DNA of 64,000 nucleotides from Incurvaria masculella. Lineage: Eukaryota > Arthropoda > Insecta > Lepidoptera > Incurvariidae. A program made the translations under genes and the position numbers. The DNA is taken from contig OX335641.1 of NCBI GenBank assembly GCA_946894095.1, positions 10,496,501 to 10,560,500 of the forward strand. The letters run 5' to 3'. Shown in pieces: positions 31,198 to 46,100 of the stretch; positions within the stretch are counted from its first letter, which is position 1, and every line of letters begins with the position of its first letter. The notes beneath the pieces are model-generated. The model saw only the letters and a program-made list of their open reading frames with translations, was not told the origin of the DNA and ran no database searches.

Positions 31198-34100
31198 ATG
31201 AATAGATTCACGTCTGTGACCCCGGCTCCTACGTCGCAGCGCAAGTCTCGGTGAGATTCCCAATACAACCTGCACTTAAATTATTCTACATTATCGTATG
31301 TATTGCAAATATTGTTTGTGAAAAACCTCCAATTGCTTTGCAACTCACTGCCATTACTCACGATAGGAGTCCGCGGAACAGGAATTTCAATGCAGATCTA
31401 ATATGAAAATAATAACGCCTAAAGTTAATAGTTTTAGACACCGTGCCAAACGAATAAAAGTCTACAGAACAGAGAATAAGGAAAAGTGCGTTGCTGGAAA
31501 ACGCTACATTCATGCGATTCACTCTATATTATCTGCCCCGTTGCCGTAATCATGAGCTCATTATTTTTTCAGGCCAGACGGAAAGATGTCTTTTATCCCC
31601 AAGCCAAAGCTAAGCCGTCAGGGCTCGACCGAACGGCTATCGGAGACAGGATGGCGCGGAGGTGCACGCCCACGGAGTACCAGCTTGGAGCGACCCCGCG
31701 CCACTGTCGGGGCCGGGCGTCCCAGCCGCGAGCCCTGTTCCGTCAAGCTGCCCCCTCCTCAGGTCTGTGCTCCTCTCTCACACTGCGAAGAACAGGCTTA
31801 ATTTATTTTGTGAATTTTAAATGAAAACTTTTAAAAACTACTGTTTAACTTGTGGAAGATATAAGTAGAATTTGGTTTTTAACCGACTTCAAAAAAAGGA
31901 GGAGGTTATCAATTCGTCTGTATGTTTTTTTTTTTATGTTTGTTACCTCATAACTTTTGCCTGGGTGAACCGATTTGGATGATTATTTTTTTAAATGAAA
32001 GCTAGTGCTTCCCAAGTGGTCCCATTTCAATTTGGTTACGTTCTGACAATGATATCCATGAGAAAATCATATAAGTCTTACATTTGTATTAAGATGTGCG
32101 CGACAAATGGACGAATAACTCAATATAACGCCAACCGATTTTGGTGATTCTTTTTTTATTGGAAAGGACGTGTACAAATTAATAAGTGTACTTCAGATTC
32201 ACTAAAAATAAACAAATAAAAAATAAATTAACAAAAAAAAAATAACCGACTTCAAAGAAAAAGCACTAAAAAGTATCAGCCAAGGTAGCCAAGGTTCTCT
32301 TGATTGGCGCAGCGCGTGCCCGGCTGACGCCGACTCAAAAAACAACAAAAATCGTAACTACAAAAATGGCAATTATATTTTACTTTTTAGTGCTTTTTCT
32401 TTGAAGTCGGTTATTTTGCTTTGTTAAATTTTTATTTTAATATTCAGTACACGTATCATTCTTGCATGCCCATGTTATAGAACATCCTTTTATGTGCAAA
32501 ATAAATTATATCAATATTTTTTACCTGAGCACATCCCAGAAAAATGTTGATCGGATTTTACATATCAGGAAGTAATTGGAATTACCATGTTAAAAAAATA
32601 TATTTAAGTAGGTGGTGGAAAAAGTCATCCTCGGTACACCAGCAGCGCGTCGCCTCAGAGTTGGTCAGGGTTAAACAACATTGGGTTGTGATTGTGTTCT
32701 AGGTCTGTCACCACTTTACCGTTACGACGGGCCTTGTTTCAGGTTCTGCGTTTGATTAATGAACTAGACATGGATAGCCTCGTATGTTGGTAGACCCTGC
32801 TGTGTCGGCTCCGGCACTTAAAAAAAAAGAGTACAAGTAATCCCACTGTATTACTTCCCATGGATTTGTAAGAGGATTTGTTGTTCGTGGTTGTATGTAG
32901 GTGGTATATTTTTTTTTTTTTATGCGACCTGACATGGATGGCTAATACCACACAACTACCGTTATGATATTAGCCCAATACACCACATTCCCGAAGGAAT
33001 TAGGTGCCATGCCAGGACCTTCCCTTTATGAGCACGGCTACATTGAACTGGATGGAAAACACGGACAATTTTTCATTGCCGCTTCGACCATTCGTGACGA
33101 AATGCACTTATCAAACTCTGAAAGAGAAAGACAGTGGTGCAAGTTGGTATTGAACCCGGGCCTCTGGTACGCTAGGCCAGTCCCCGCGCCACTAGGCTAC
33201 GTGCCGATGTTAAATCCCTCGCAGGTTAGTACCATCGCATTGCATGGAAGATGTTTGAATTAGCTGTGTCATATGAGAAAAGTCCAGACGTGACCAGGGT
33301 TCCCATGTTGTGTGTTAAGCTAATGTTATGACGCTCGGTGTGGTATCCATCCATGTCCAGTTTCATACAAGCATTGCATTACAAGAGCAATAACATGAAT
33401 TGCAAAATGACATGTTGTTGTCTTTAATACAGCCGTAAATTTTCATTTATGTCTGTGCCTGTTGTCATTTATGTTGTTTAAAAGTAATACCTATGTCCCA
33501 ATGGACTTGGACTCTTAATGTCCATGTCTCTACGACAACATCTAGTTTTTTTTCAATCCTGAGTCCATAAAATTATATTGTTTCCTCATAATTACCGTTT
33601 TAACAAATAACACCTGCTTGCGGTCATATCTAATGACCTAAGGTCATAGCTTAACCATTTACCGATGCATTATTTGCAGAGATCTCGCTCTCACCAGAGT
33701 GAGGCCTGGCACCAGATGACTCCACTCAACAAGCCTAAGGGCTTCCCACGCGCCACCACCACTCCTATAGTAATTATATACCATTGTATATAATATTAGT
33801 TATTTTTTAATTAAATCATTTGCTTTTATTACATTATCCAAAGAGAAAAATGCAAAGAAACTCAGCAGGGCTTTTCTTTAACTGTAACTATAGAATTTTT
33901 CACAACTAAATAAAAATAAACAAAATGCAACTGGGTTTCTTCCGCCGATCCATAGATCATGTGAATGTTTTGGAGTAATTAGACGTACTGTTGCTGCGTA
34001 AATGCAATAAAACCCTTGTGGGCTAAAGAATTATGAACTTTCAGAGAACTCCATCGACTGACCGCTCGGGTCGTAGCTGGCAAAATTCATTTGAGCGGGC

Positions 34101-37100
34101 ATTGGCATTTCTTACTGCTAAAGATAAGAGGTAAGAAAGGTTTATTTTTGTTTACTTTTATTTTATAAACCTCACTATATGTGCATTTATTGAATTGATT
34201 GGTGCAAGGTTATAGAAAAACCCTGACATAGGGACAGATACGCGATTGTACGCGGGAACTACTTTTTTTTAAAAAAAGTCTATCAGAAATACATAAACAC
34301 CATTTAAAATACCAAAAATGTTGTGTTATATACTTAATGTTGAAAATATTTGCATTCAAATAAATATTTTTAAGCCTCAGCTCCGTATATTGAAAAAAAA
34401 AATGTCAGAATCATTTAATCCAAATCCAATCAGACACTATTAAGAAGAAAAATGCTTAAATTAGAAATAAAAGTGCATGTTGGACACGCCAGTTAAAGGG
34501 TTCTGGAATCGGGAAGGATGTGACTGAAAATATCCCGTATTCCACTAACAGTTCATATTATAAAAGAGGACTTGCCTTTCATGCTATTATGGGTTCAAAT
34601 TCTTTCCATTTTATTTCTTTTTCTGAATTGTATAAGTGCATTTCGTTCCGAATACAAGGGTTCCATCGTTCGGAACCTAGGTGGTATGGTTAAGCACGCC
34701 CGGGGTAGTACCACTACATTGGATGATACTATGGTTGAGGCAGCAATCAAAAAATGTCCGTGTTTTCCATCCAGTTCAGTATACCGGTGCTGATTAAGGA
34801 AAGTCTCGGCATGGCACCTTCAGGAATCTAGTATATTGGGCTAAAATCATGATGGTATCTTTATGGTACATTAGCCATGCATGTCAGATTCCATAAAAAA
34901 AATGACATCTGATTCAAACTAATTTTTGTTGAAAGTGGTTTTCACTTCAACCAACTTAATGTTTTATTTATTTTCCACGGCATTTTTTTCCCCTCAGTTA
35001 CATGTATGAAGTGCCACCACATCTTCTTCCCTTATTTATCTACACGATTGTATAGCCGATTTTAGAAAACCAACTTCCTTGCAAATTTGATCTAAAATAG
35101 TCTCCGAGTAAAAGGGCATTTGACATTTGGACAGCTCACAGACAGACGGTGTCTGCGATTTGGCTACTGAACCCTAAATATACCCTCTTTCTACACCAAT
35201 TGTGACTTGTCGCATCTGCAGGCAGATAGCGAACACTAAGTGGCAAAAGGCTGCTTCGACGCGCATCAACGAAGAGCTGGAGCAGCGCGGAGCGGCAAAC
35301 GCGGGTGGTGTGGCGCTCATGCGGCCTCTCACCATCACGCGCTTCGTGGATATAGTGACGGCGCTGCTCGAGCGCCTGCACGACAAGATGCGGGTCGACT
35401 CTACAAACTACGTCACCAAGGTAAGGTTACATTAGGTTAGGTTATGTTGTAAGATCATGAGAAGAGTTGGTATTGTCCTTCGTCTGGGGTAGTTTTAATA
35501 ATGGGGTTTCTTGGTTTTCCGATACGCACTAAAAAACACTGCAGTCAAATACCCTTAAAGTGTAATTAGTGTGATACCGAACCTTTTCAACGTCTCGAAC
35601 TACGAGCGAGCAGCGGTAATCTACGGACAATCATGAATCTGTCGCAGCATTTTAAGCATGTTAAGGGGAAGGAACTCGGCTTACAATTGCTTCACCGAAT
35701 ATATTCGGATCCAGTCGTAGTAGAGTATGGTTATAATAGAGATCAGGACTAAGGGTGGCCACACCTCTCCTTAGCTAGCGTAGGCGTTTTAGCTCGCATC
35801 GAGCCTCGTCAGCTAGCCTGCGGGCTAGGATACAGAGAATACCCAGTTCCTCTCTCAACCTTGCTCTCTCTACCAATCTTGTAGCTAAAAACATGGAAAG
35901 TTGAATGTTGAAAGTTCAATGATGAACAGAATGTCGACAAATTCATATTGCTTTATTTCACTGTCATGGGCAGTGTCTTATGTTGTATATGAAAATATAA
36001 AATATTGTATATTCAATATTCAATAAATTATTTTACCATGCCAACTGCCGAAGGCCACCACTCTGCAGTTGTAAAATATTTAGTTGTGATTAAGTGAATA
36101 TCTCATGACTTAGTAGAAAAAATTGCTTTAAAATCAATGAAACAAGCACAGCTTCAGTCATAACCACTCTCCGATGATTACGATTCCACTGTGTTTAACC
36201 AAGATGATACATTTAAGATAAGAAAAGTAAATAAAAAAAATATGTAGGGTTATTACATAAATAACATCGTCTCAATGTGTGAAACATACTCATGTCTTAA
36301 TGTGTTTGCGGACGCCAGTTGCCACACATGATGAAGCGTTTGCTGTACCCGGGCGTGGTTTCCAAGTCCTGGCTAAAGACGGTCAACACACTGCACACGT
36401 ACCCTTCGGCGCTCGCACTCATTGCTTACCTGCTTGACCTCGTGCGACGTGTGGTGAGTGTCCTGCGTATGCTTGCATACATTGCATCTTGCAACTGAAG
36501 ACTCACATTGTCTGAGACAAAATATGAAGTTTCATCATGGATGTTGTCCTAATCCATATTTTTTTAGTTATCTTACAAAAAATCATTAGATAATCTCAAA
36601 ACAGAAAGTAATGTAAACTAGTATTTACGAGCATTCTCCTCCTCCAATAAATCATAACTAGGTTTATAGTAGGATAAAAATGTGACATTGCTTAAATAAT
36701 ATTCTGCACTTTCATTAAAAAATTTATCCTTCAGCAGTCTACACATTCTCCATACATTGAACGCTAGTCGATCGGTTAAGGTGGCCCAACCCGGCGGGCC
36801 TAACTCATTCGCAGGCTTGGTACAAAACCGTGCTGTTGCGCTCTGGGACCTTCTCTGTTTCAAAAAATAAGAAAGGCTCCGTGATGAGAAAGATGCAACA
36901 TGTCCACAAAAAAGACAATGTGCATAGCGTATGGTTTGGTAAGATTTACGAAAATTTTAATTTCAAAACGACTTATAGCTAAAAGTAAACCACGACCGCT
37001 GTAGTCAAAAATCTAACAAAAACCAAATAGATTATAAATCTTGATTAAATAAGCTATGTCTGATGACTAATCTTATTAAGATGTTCTTACTTTATCATTG

Positions 37101-40100
37101 CGTAATCCACCTCCAAAGTTATTGTATAAAACGCTCGAAAAATCCGAACTTTCGGACGTTATAACTTGGAAACCAAACACAATTTTACAATGCCAATGGT
37201 CATCAGACATCTAGTTCAATCAAATAGAGCTATTTTGAGCAAAATTTTGGATCTCTGACAAGAAATATAGGCGTGATCTTCTTTCCCCTTTTGTATGGGG
37301 AGATGAGCGGGTTGGCCCAACCAAGTTATAACGTCCGAAAGTTCGGATTTTTCGAGCGTTTTATACAATAACTTTGGAGGTGGATTACGCAATGATAAAG
37401 TAAGAACATCTTAATAAGATTAGTCATCAGACATAGCTTATTTAATCAAGATTTATAATCTATTTGGTTTTTGTTAGAGTTTTTGACTACAGCGGTCGTG
37501 GTTTACTTTTAGCTTTAAGTCGTTTTGAAATTAAAATTTTCGTAAATCTTACCAAATCTTACACTATGCTTATTTTCTTTTTTGTGGACATGTTGCATCT
37601 TCCTCATCACGGAGCCTGTCTTATTCTTGGAAAGAGAGAAGGTCCCAGAGCGCAACAGCATGGTTTTGTACCGTGCTCGCAAATGAGTTGAGGCCGCCGG
37701 GTTGGGCCACCTTAAGGTGAGAAGTCGGACTAAGTGCTCAGACTCTATTTCTTTTCGTTATTGTTATCATAAAAAAAGAGTTCCTAATATCAGCCCATAA
37801 TTCTTAAAAAGTCACATGTAAAACTACCATTTTTTATTCACAAGTCAATGCAGGAATAGTCTTGAAGTTGGTTAAATGTGCAGGAGAGCCCGGTGGACGA
37901 GGGCACCCTCTACACCGAGAAGGATGAGCTGAGCTGCCTCCGCCGTCAGTTCCTGCTCGAGAGCTGGCATTGGTAAGAGGACATCTTTTCGGGCTTGTCA
38001 CTATTCGTAGTTTAGGAGGTGTGTCAGTAGAGGCACAGAGTAAGGGGTGATTGAGGCCTTAGGTATTTCCCATAAGTACGACCTGGGTTCCTTCATACAT
38101 GGTGGTCGTTTTTGTCCAAAAGGGGTGTAGCCGAGTGGTTTGGATGGTTTCTCGATCTTATTTCGTAGGTTACATTGTGGGAATTTTATTACCTGCAATC
38201 ACCACACCGTTAGCTAACCTGTGTATGCCACGGAACCACCATAAAATTCAGTTTAAATCTTTGTATCATCTCAGTAGGGTTTGTCGAACATACGACTTTT
38301 TGTGTGCTTTTTACTTCATCTGTAAGATTCATCATCATCATCTGAGAAATCTGTAAGATTTCATTGTTGATATTGCGCTCCTGCATTTTGAATAATGGCT
38401 CTGTCTTCCTCAGGTTCAACCAAGAGTCACAGGACTGCAGTATACTGGTGGGAGAATACCTGCAGAGTCTGCGGCGGCTGCTTGGCAACGATGATGAGGT
38501 CATCGCCCGTCTCAAGGAGACCATTGAAGGTAGATTAAAACAAACTCAACTTTACTTGTTGGTAAATGTGATCGTTAAGGTGGCCCAACCCGCTCATCTC
38601 CCCATACAAAAGGGGAAAGAAGATCACGCCTATATTTCTTGTCAGAGATCCAAAATTTTGCTCAAAATAGCTTTATTTAATTGAACTAGATGTCTGATGA
38701 CCATTGGCATTGTAAAATTGTGTTTGGTTTCCAAGTTATAACGTCCGAAAGTTCGGATTTTTCGCGCGTTTTATACAATAACTTTGGAGGTAGATTACGC
38801 AATGATTAAGTAATAATATCTTAAAAAGATTAGTCATCAGACGTAGCTTATTTAATCAAGATTTATAATCTATTTGGTTTTTGTTAGATTTTTGACTACA
38901 GCGGTCGTGGTTTACTTTTAGCTATAAGTCCTTTGAAATTAAAATTTTCGTAAATCTTACCAAATTATACACTATGCACATTGTCTTTTTTGTGGACATG
39001 TTGCATCTTCCTCATCACGGAGCCTGTCTTATTCTTAGAAACAGAGAAGGTCCCAGAGCGCAACAGCACGGTTTTGTACCGTGCCCGCAAATGAGTTGAG
39101 GCCGCCGGGTTGGGCCACCTTAAAACAGTAATTTGGCAATGTGTAAGTGTAGAATATTAAGGAACATTTACCTGAGTTCGACGCAATCCTCTTTCTTTTC
39201 TGATTTAGATATGTGCTTTCGATATTTTGTCTATACATCAGAAAAAATATGGTTCCTATCCATTTCACTCACATTTAAAAGATATCTGCTATTTATTAGT
39301 GCTCCTTTTGAGTATAGTGTGACCCTCCTGAATATACAGGTCCAGCTTTTCACTCCACGCGTCTTAACTCCATATTGTACGGTTTTGCCGGGTGTCACAT
39401 TGCTGTTAAATTCAAGGAACTATTTCGATTTTTTTTACATTGCTTGGAAATGTGACAAACTGAATGTTTGCAAACCAGAACACAAAATATTTATTTTGTT
39501 TGGTTTTATGTGTTTTTTTTATTTTAAAAAAATCACATTTCTTAAATGTGATTTAATTGTGAAGTGAGGCATAGCTTTTTTATTTCTATGCATCTTCACA
39601 GAAAACAACTTTTCAATATAAAAAATAATTACACTACTAGTTATATTAATGCTGGATTTTGACACTCTCGGACACTCTGCATCCATTTGACTTCACTAAC
39701 TCTATTCTTCATAAAATTCAATAAATGACATTGCATCTGTCTGCAATGTCATTTATTGAATCATAACTTATCTGATTTTGATAGTTTGTATCTACTCATA
39801 GATTCATACTTCCCTTTGGTTATAGGCTACTTTTATTATGCTAAATTACCTAAGGGGTGAGCAGTGGGGTTACATTTGAAAGAAGTCAGGGGAAAACTTT
39901 CTATTTTTCATCGGCTTTTAACATGGACGGAGCAGTAGGCATTTAAACAATTAAACTGAAGAAGACTGAAGGTATACTGAAGTAAAATCAATAACATTAT
40001 TTAGTAGGACTAATGTTTTCTGCTTTAATTATATTCTTGAGAGGCCATTTTGAACACTACGTGAGGCCCATTTCCTCATAGCCCCCACTCTTTGCAGAAC

Positions 40101-43100
40101 ACCAATTTTTTTTTTATTCCTGCATTCTTCTGGAAGCGATCCCGCTGCTTGGTCAGCCACACTCCTGCACTCCAACGATACATGGGCGTATTGCAGTTCC
40201 AACCCGAGTCACTCGACCTTGTACCCATGTCCACCTTGGCCCCTGCAGGTTACCGGCTCGAGCTGGAGGACCCTAGCGAGCAGGCGGCGCGCGCCGACGA
40301 ACAGCAGCGGGTCGAAGCCCTTAACCACATGGGAGAGGCGCTCCGCGAGCAGCGGGCGCGCCGCATACAGGTATGTTTGATCATATTTGACGAATTTGAT
40401 AAACGAGAGCGCCGAGGACTTATCGTTATCCTCAATCAATGTTTTAAAATAATCAACTGCATACAACTATTTTTTCGGAATTCATTATGCATTATCGCAA
40501 CCACTATCTAAAAATTGTAAAACATTAATACATTTTTTAAGGCCTCTTTAGCTTTAAGAGGTTAGAGAGACCTTAAAACTGTGTACAATAGTTACTATGG
40601 GACTGGCATAACCGCAATGCGGCTAAAGTCCTATCAACACTTTGAATAAAAAAAACAAAAAAAAAATCAATCTTGAAAATAGCGATAGACCAACAATGAA
40701 TTTAAAATAATTATTTTTAATTATTTATACAGTAGAACCCGGATAAACCAACACCGGTTTATCTTTTATATTTAAAATAGAGATAGACCAACAATGAATT
40801 TAAAATAATTATTTTTAATTATTTAGTCAGTAAAGGGAAATAGAGAATACTCGCTATGGAATGCAGTTAAAAGCACAACGAAACCTCAATACTTACAATA
40901 TCCCTTGAAGCTTACCGATGGCTTGTGGGCAAAGACTGACACGGAAAAATCTAAGGCATTTGGGCGGTTCCTTCAAGAAGTATTTACTCCAAATGATGCT
41001 ATCGACGATCATTGGCAAAGGAAAATAGATGAATACCTTGAAAGTGATTTGCAGTTGAGCCCCCCAATCAAAAGCTTCTCCCCGCATGAAATATGGACAA
41101 CTGTCAGATCTCTTGACCTGAAGAAAGCTCCGGGATTTGACCAAATAACTGCAGAGGTATTGAGACAGTTGCCAAGGAAAGGTGTTGTATTCCTAACATC
41201 TCTATTCAATGCTATTCTGAGAACCTCTTACTATCCCTATGTATGGAAGGTCTCTCAAATAATTATGGTACCTAAACCGGGAAATGATCATTTTCTTGTC
41301 TCCTCATATCGGCCTATAAGCCTCCTACCAGTCATTTCAAAATTGTTCGAAAAACTGTTTCTTACCCGCATGAACATGGTAATAGCTGAATCCTCACTGA
41401 TACCAGACCACCAGTTTGGGTTTAGAAGCAAACATTCTACCATTGAGCAAGTCCACAGGGTTACTCATGAAATAAGACAGTCCCTAGAACGCCGCCAGTA
41501 CTGCTCAGCAGCCTTCTTAGACATCCAGCAGGCGTTCGATAGGGTATGGCACAAAGGCCTCCTATACAAACTGAAGAAAAATCTCCCACACAACTTTTAT
41601 ACCCTGCTGGAGTCGTACTTAGAAGGCAGAATATTTCAAGTTATTATCAACGAGAGTCGGTCAGAATTCCATGAAATAAGTGCTGGTGTCCCACAAGGAT
41701 CAGTCCTGGGTCCAGTATTGTATGTACTATTTACTGCAGATCTACCAAATAGCCCCAACATCATCTCTGCTACGTTTGCAGATGACACCGCAGCATTAAG
41801 TACTGACTCAAATCCTGATGCAGCTTCAGAAAAACTACAGACACATTTGAACCGTACAAATGAGTGGATGCAGAAATGGAGAATGAAAGCGAGTGCATCC
41901 AAATCTACCCACGTTACCTTCTCACTGAGAAATGGAAACTGCCCTCCTGTCAAGTTAGGCAACGAAACGTTACCACACTGCGATTCAGCTAGATACCTAG
42001 GTATACACCTTGACAGGCGACAGACATGGCGTATCCACATACAGAAAAAACGAGACGAATTAAACTCTCGCTTCAGATCCCTTCTATGGTTGCTGGGAAG
42101 GCACACTAGACTCTCATTAAACAACAAACTACTGATCTACAAATCTATCCTGAAGCCAGTATGGACATACGGAATAGAGCTCTGGGGAACAGCCAGCAAT
42201 TCGAACCTGGAAATCCTACAACGCTTTCAGAATAATGTGTTCCGCACAATCACAAACGCCCCATGGTTCGTGAAAACATCAGAAACGCACGAATACCTGC
42301 AAATGCCCACAATAAAAGAGGAAATAAATAATGCCTCCAAACGCTACTCTAAACGACTAACGGTTCATGTCAACAAGCTGGCTGTAGCTCTTACAGGTAC
42401 TACAGATAATGTCAGAAGATTGAAGCGGCATGTTATTGCTAACCTAGACAAGAGAACATAAGATGCCTATACTTACAGACCACTCATAAGAGATAGCCAT
42501 CCAAAGGGAGCCACTATCTCATTCAAGTCTTCAAAGCACTCAAAAAATCTGCTTATAGTGTGCACTGATTGCAGATAGCCAAAAATAACAAAAAAAAAAT
42601 AAAAAAAAAATTATTTATACAGTAGAACCCGGATACACCAACACCGGTTTATCCGACACCCGCTTTATCCGACACCCGCTTTATCCGACCTGGGCAGTTT
42701 GGTCCGACCAGACTGCCCACCATATCTCATAAGAATAGATTGCGGCCACGCTCATCTACATTGAACAACGGGGCGGCTTGAGGTTGAGGCTCTCATTAAA
42801 GAGTACTTAATGGTGCCCTTAAAGGTGCTTTAGTTACAACCGCCGCCATGCAACGCAATTCCATCGTAACTTCAGATTTTTTACATATTGTTTAAAACTT
42901 TACTGTTTTTAGACTATCCTTCTCAATATCTATGCTTTGAGTGGAAAACTGTTTGTTCAATACCTTCTCTTCTTACCTTCTTCTATTTTAGTTATAATCC
43001 ATACAATATTTCATAGTCTAATGACTTTAAAAAAACTGGCCAATTGCGAGTCGGAATCGCACACGAAGGTTTCCTAACCATCGTACAAGATTAAACAAAA

Positions 43101-46100
43101 AAAAATCACGTTTTTTGTATGGGGGCCACCTTTAATTTTAATTATTTTGAAATCTTACCTATTTGTTGTTATAGCGGCAAAATAAATACACAATCGGTGA
43201 AAATTTCAGCTGCCTACCTATTACGGTTCATGAGATACAGCCCTGTGACAGACGGACGGAAGGACGGACGGACAGCGGAGGCTTAGTAATGGGTTCCGTT
43301 GGCACCCTTTTGGTACGGAACCCTAAAAAAAAGACATAAGAACTGTTTTTTGTTCGAAGTGTAGATTTTGAGCAGGTTAGTCAGTAACTTGTAGTACTTG
43401 TGCATTGTGGGGTTGGATTGTGTTATAATAGAAGGCCTCTCAAGTACGCTGGTGCACCGTCCCTTGAGCTAGCTGTGTAATTGGAAGGTTATGTGCAGGA
43501 CGGCGGACGCATGAATGCTACGTGTGGGCAGCAGACTACTCTGATCGATTCCGTGCGACAGGTGCAGGCGGAGAGGGAGAGAGACGAGTGAGTGTGATAC
43601 ATTATCTTAATTTAGCGAATGTAATGACGTGGTGGGAGGGGGATAGGTAACCTACACATATACTTATGCTAAATGTAATCATCTCTCTAGCCTGTCACTA
43701 CTACATTACTATGCTGCCAAACCTCTTACGTGAAGCCACACTCAATCTTCTTGCATCGCTGTTTTAGTCTTGATGCCTACTTATTTCTAATTTTATGGTG
43801 TACTAGCTGCGGTACCCGGCTCCGCTCGGGTTAATGTCGGGCTGAATTATTTCATCGATAAAAACTAGCCCCAAGGGCTGGTCCAAAAGGCTGGTCCAGG
43901 ACAAAGTATCCATCTACCAAATTTAATCAAGATCATATGAGCCGATATGGCATGATTTCATGAGAAACATCCAATCATTCCCGTTTAGAACTTTGAAAGT
44001 CACAGCCAGCCTCAACATCGAAAACAGTAACTCATCCCAAACTCGACTGCTCCCAGAGATGCTATACGTTGATAAAATACGCATATAAATCGGGTGAGTG
44101 GTTCGCATGTTATATTTATAAAAACAGCCACGCTGCCCCTCCCCCTTCAGCCACCGTCCTACACGGAGCATTCCAGTTTGTATGACAGCCACATCTTTGC
44201 GTAAGCGAAACTGAATTATATTTAGCCTATCCAGTGTCTCGGGTAGTTAAATGTATGTGTACTAAGTTTCATCTAATTCGTATTATTGGTTAAAGAGTTA
44301 TGGAGGAATATACATACATATATGAATACATACATACAGAAAAGATTTCTAAAAGTCGTCAATTTAGTTTGATTATAATATATATATTTTTTTTATCTCC
44401 CTTTTATATTACAATCTGTCGCAAACCAATTATAATATAGTCGTCTGAGTATAAAGTCTACAATCGCACTATCTTAGAAAACAAAGCAACTTACTCCATG
44501 AACACCACTTACATATTGTTATTATTATTATGATAAATTTGTGCATTGTACGTTTTGCACCCGGCCTTAGGGTGAGGGAAAAATACTTTTAGTATATTTT
44601 ACGGACCGTAGTGTAGCAGTACGGAGGAGTGTAGTCAGGTTGTGTCAGGTTGGAGCTGGAGCAGCTCCGGCAAGAGGTGGCGGCGCAGGCGCTGTCCACG
44701 GCGGAGCGGGCGACGCTCTTAGACAACGTAGACTATACTAACCGGGTCATCGACTCCAAGAATCAACTCGTGCAGCAGGTCTCACGGGTGAGCTACACAA
44801 TGCTATCTGTGTTGTAACCACAGATTTACAATAACGCGAGACAGGTGGGCTTGCTTACTTATGTACAAATCGGGTCGAAGAAAAAATATCCTATCACTAC
44901 ATCAGTAGCTTATTCATTACCTCTAGGGTTGCATTTGTAAAGCAGCCTTGTGATGGGTGCAATCTTTAAAACGTGTCAGCTCGGGGTCCCTTGTTAAAAC
45001 AGATATTACTATACAGTCCAGATCAGTGGGTTCCATCTTGAAATTCACATTCGCCAATGTTTTAGTCACATGAGCATCACCGGTACACTTTCATATACAT
45101 GGAATGACAGCTACTCGTAGAAACCTTCTCACATGAGGCACTCTAGTTTCGTCCCTTTCACATTTTTGTAATTAGAGTGCAATGCCACAAAATTAAATGA
45201 CAGCGATGACATTATCCGAAAGAGATTAACATTCTTCACGTTGAGTTGACAATTCTATTTTCAAATCTTTTATTTTTATTTGTTAAAATGCTACGTAGAA
45301 GGTTTTTTTTTTGACATATTCAATTTCAATGATTCCGAAAATAACTCAATAACAAACTTTGACTGTGTGTTGTGTGTGGTCAGATGTTGCAACAGAAAGA
45401 GATAGAGCTAGCAACATCGCAGAAGATGTGCCTGGACGCGTGCGTGGAGTATAACCAGGGCATCATCTCCTTGAGCTCCGCGCACGCCGATTGCGCCGGG
45501 CTCACCGTTGAACAGAGGTCTGCCTGCAATTTTATATACAACCGTACTCATCAGTTATTTTTTTATTTTCTGTATTATATTTGTGCTGTGAATTCTTAGT
45601 CAGGTGGTTAACATTATATATTGTAGCATGCTATTCGCTCATCAAACTGCATTTTCGAAGGAATTTGGGACCGTGTGAAGATCATTTGTCATTATTATTA
45701 TATGCTTATCATCCTTCGCTGTTACAAAAGTGTTTTGATCTAGAATCACAACACTGAACCCTTATGTGTGCATGATGCACTTGCCCGAGCGGAGTGTTAT
45801 TGACCTTTCATTGATATTAAATAATTTGTCAACCGAATTACTGTTGCTATGTATGTATGTAATTAAATAAGAATATTCTCAAATTTTATCAAGCAGACAG
45901 AACAATTTGCTAGCTTCAATCTAGAGTTGTCATCTAGCTATTTCTAGAGCCTAACAACACCATAGTAGTGGGCTTCCTCAAGATGGCAGCACACACCACC
46001 GTAAGCATCTCGGATGTAGAGTGTCTACGAATGTGTATAGAATACTAGTAAGGTGATGATTAGAAAGCCCGAAATCAAAAATATTTTTTCTTTTTCAATT

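Noticed and set aside
31586..31762. ATG 31586 as the NDC80 start
   Set aside because: The frame is open upstream to an AG acceptor at 31572, and a short exon at 31198-31250 joins in the right phase and fits the basic N-terminal tail.
31486..31824. 112 aa frame overlapping NDC80 exon 2
   Set aside because: It is a shadow of the real frame, lacking homology and crossing the splice acceptor and donor.
39133..39567. 144 aa open frame after the TTAA MITE
   Set aside because: Composition-driven Phe/Ile/Lys-rich frame inside an NDC80 intron. No motif and no splice logic.
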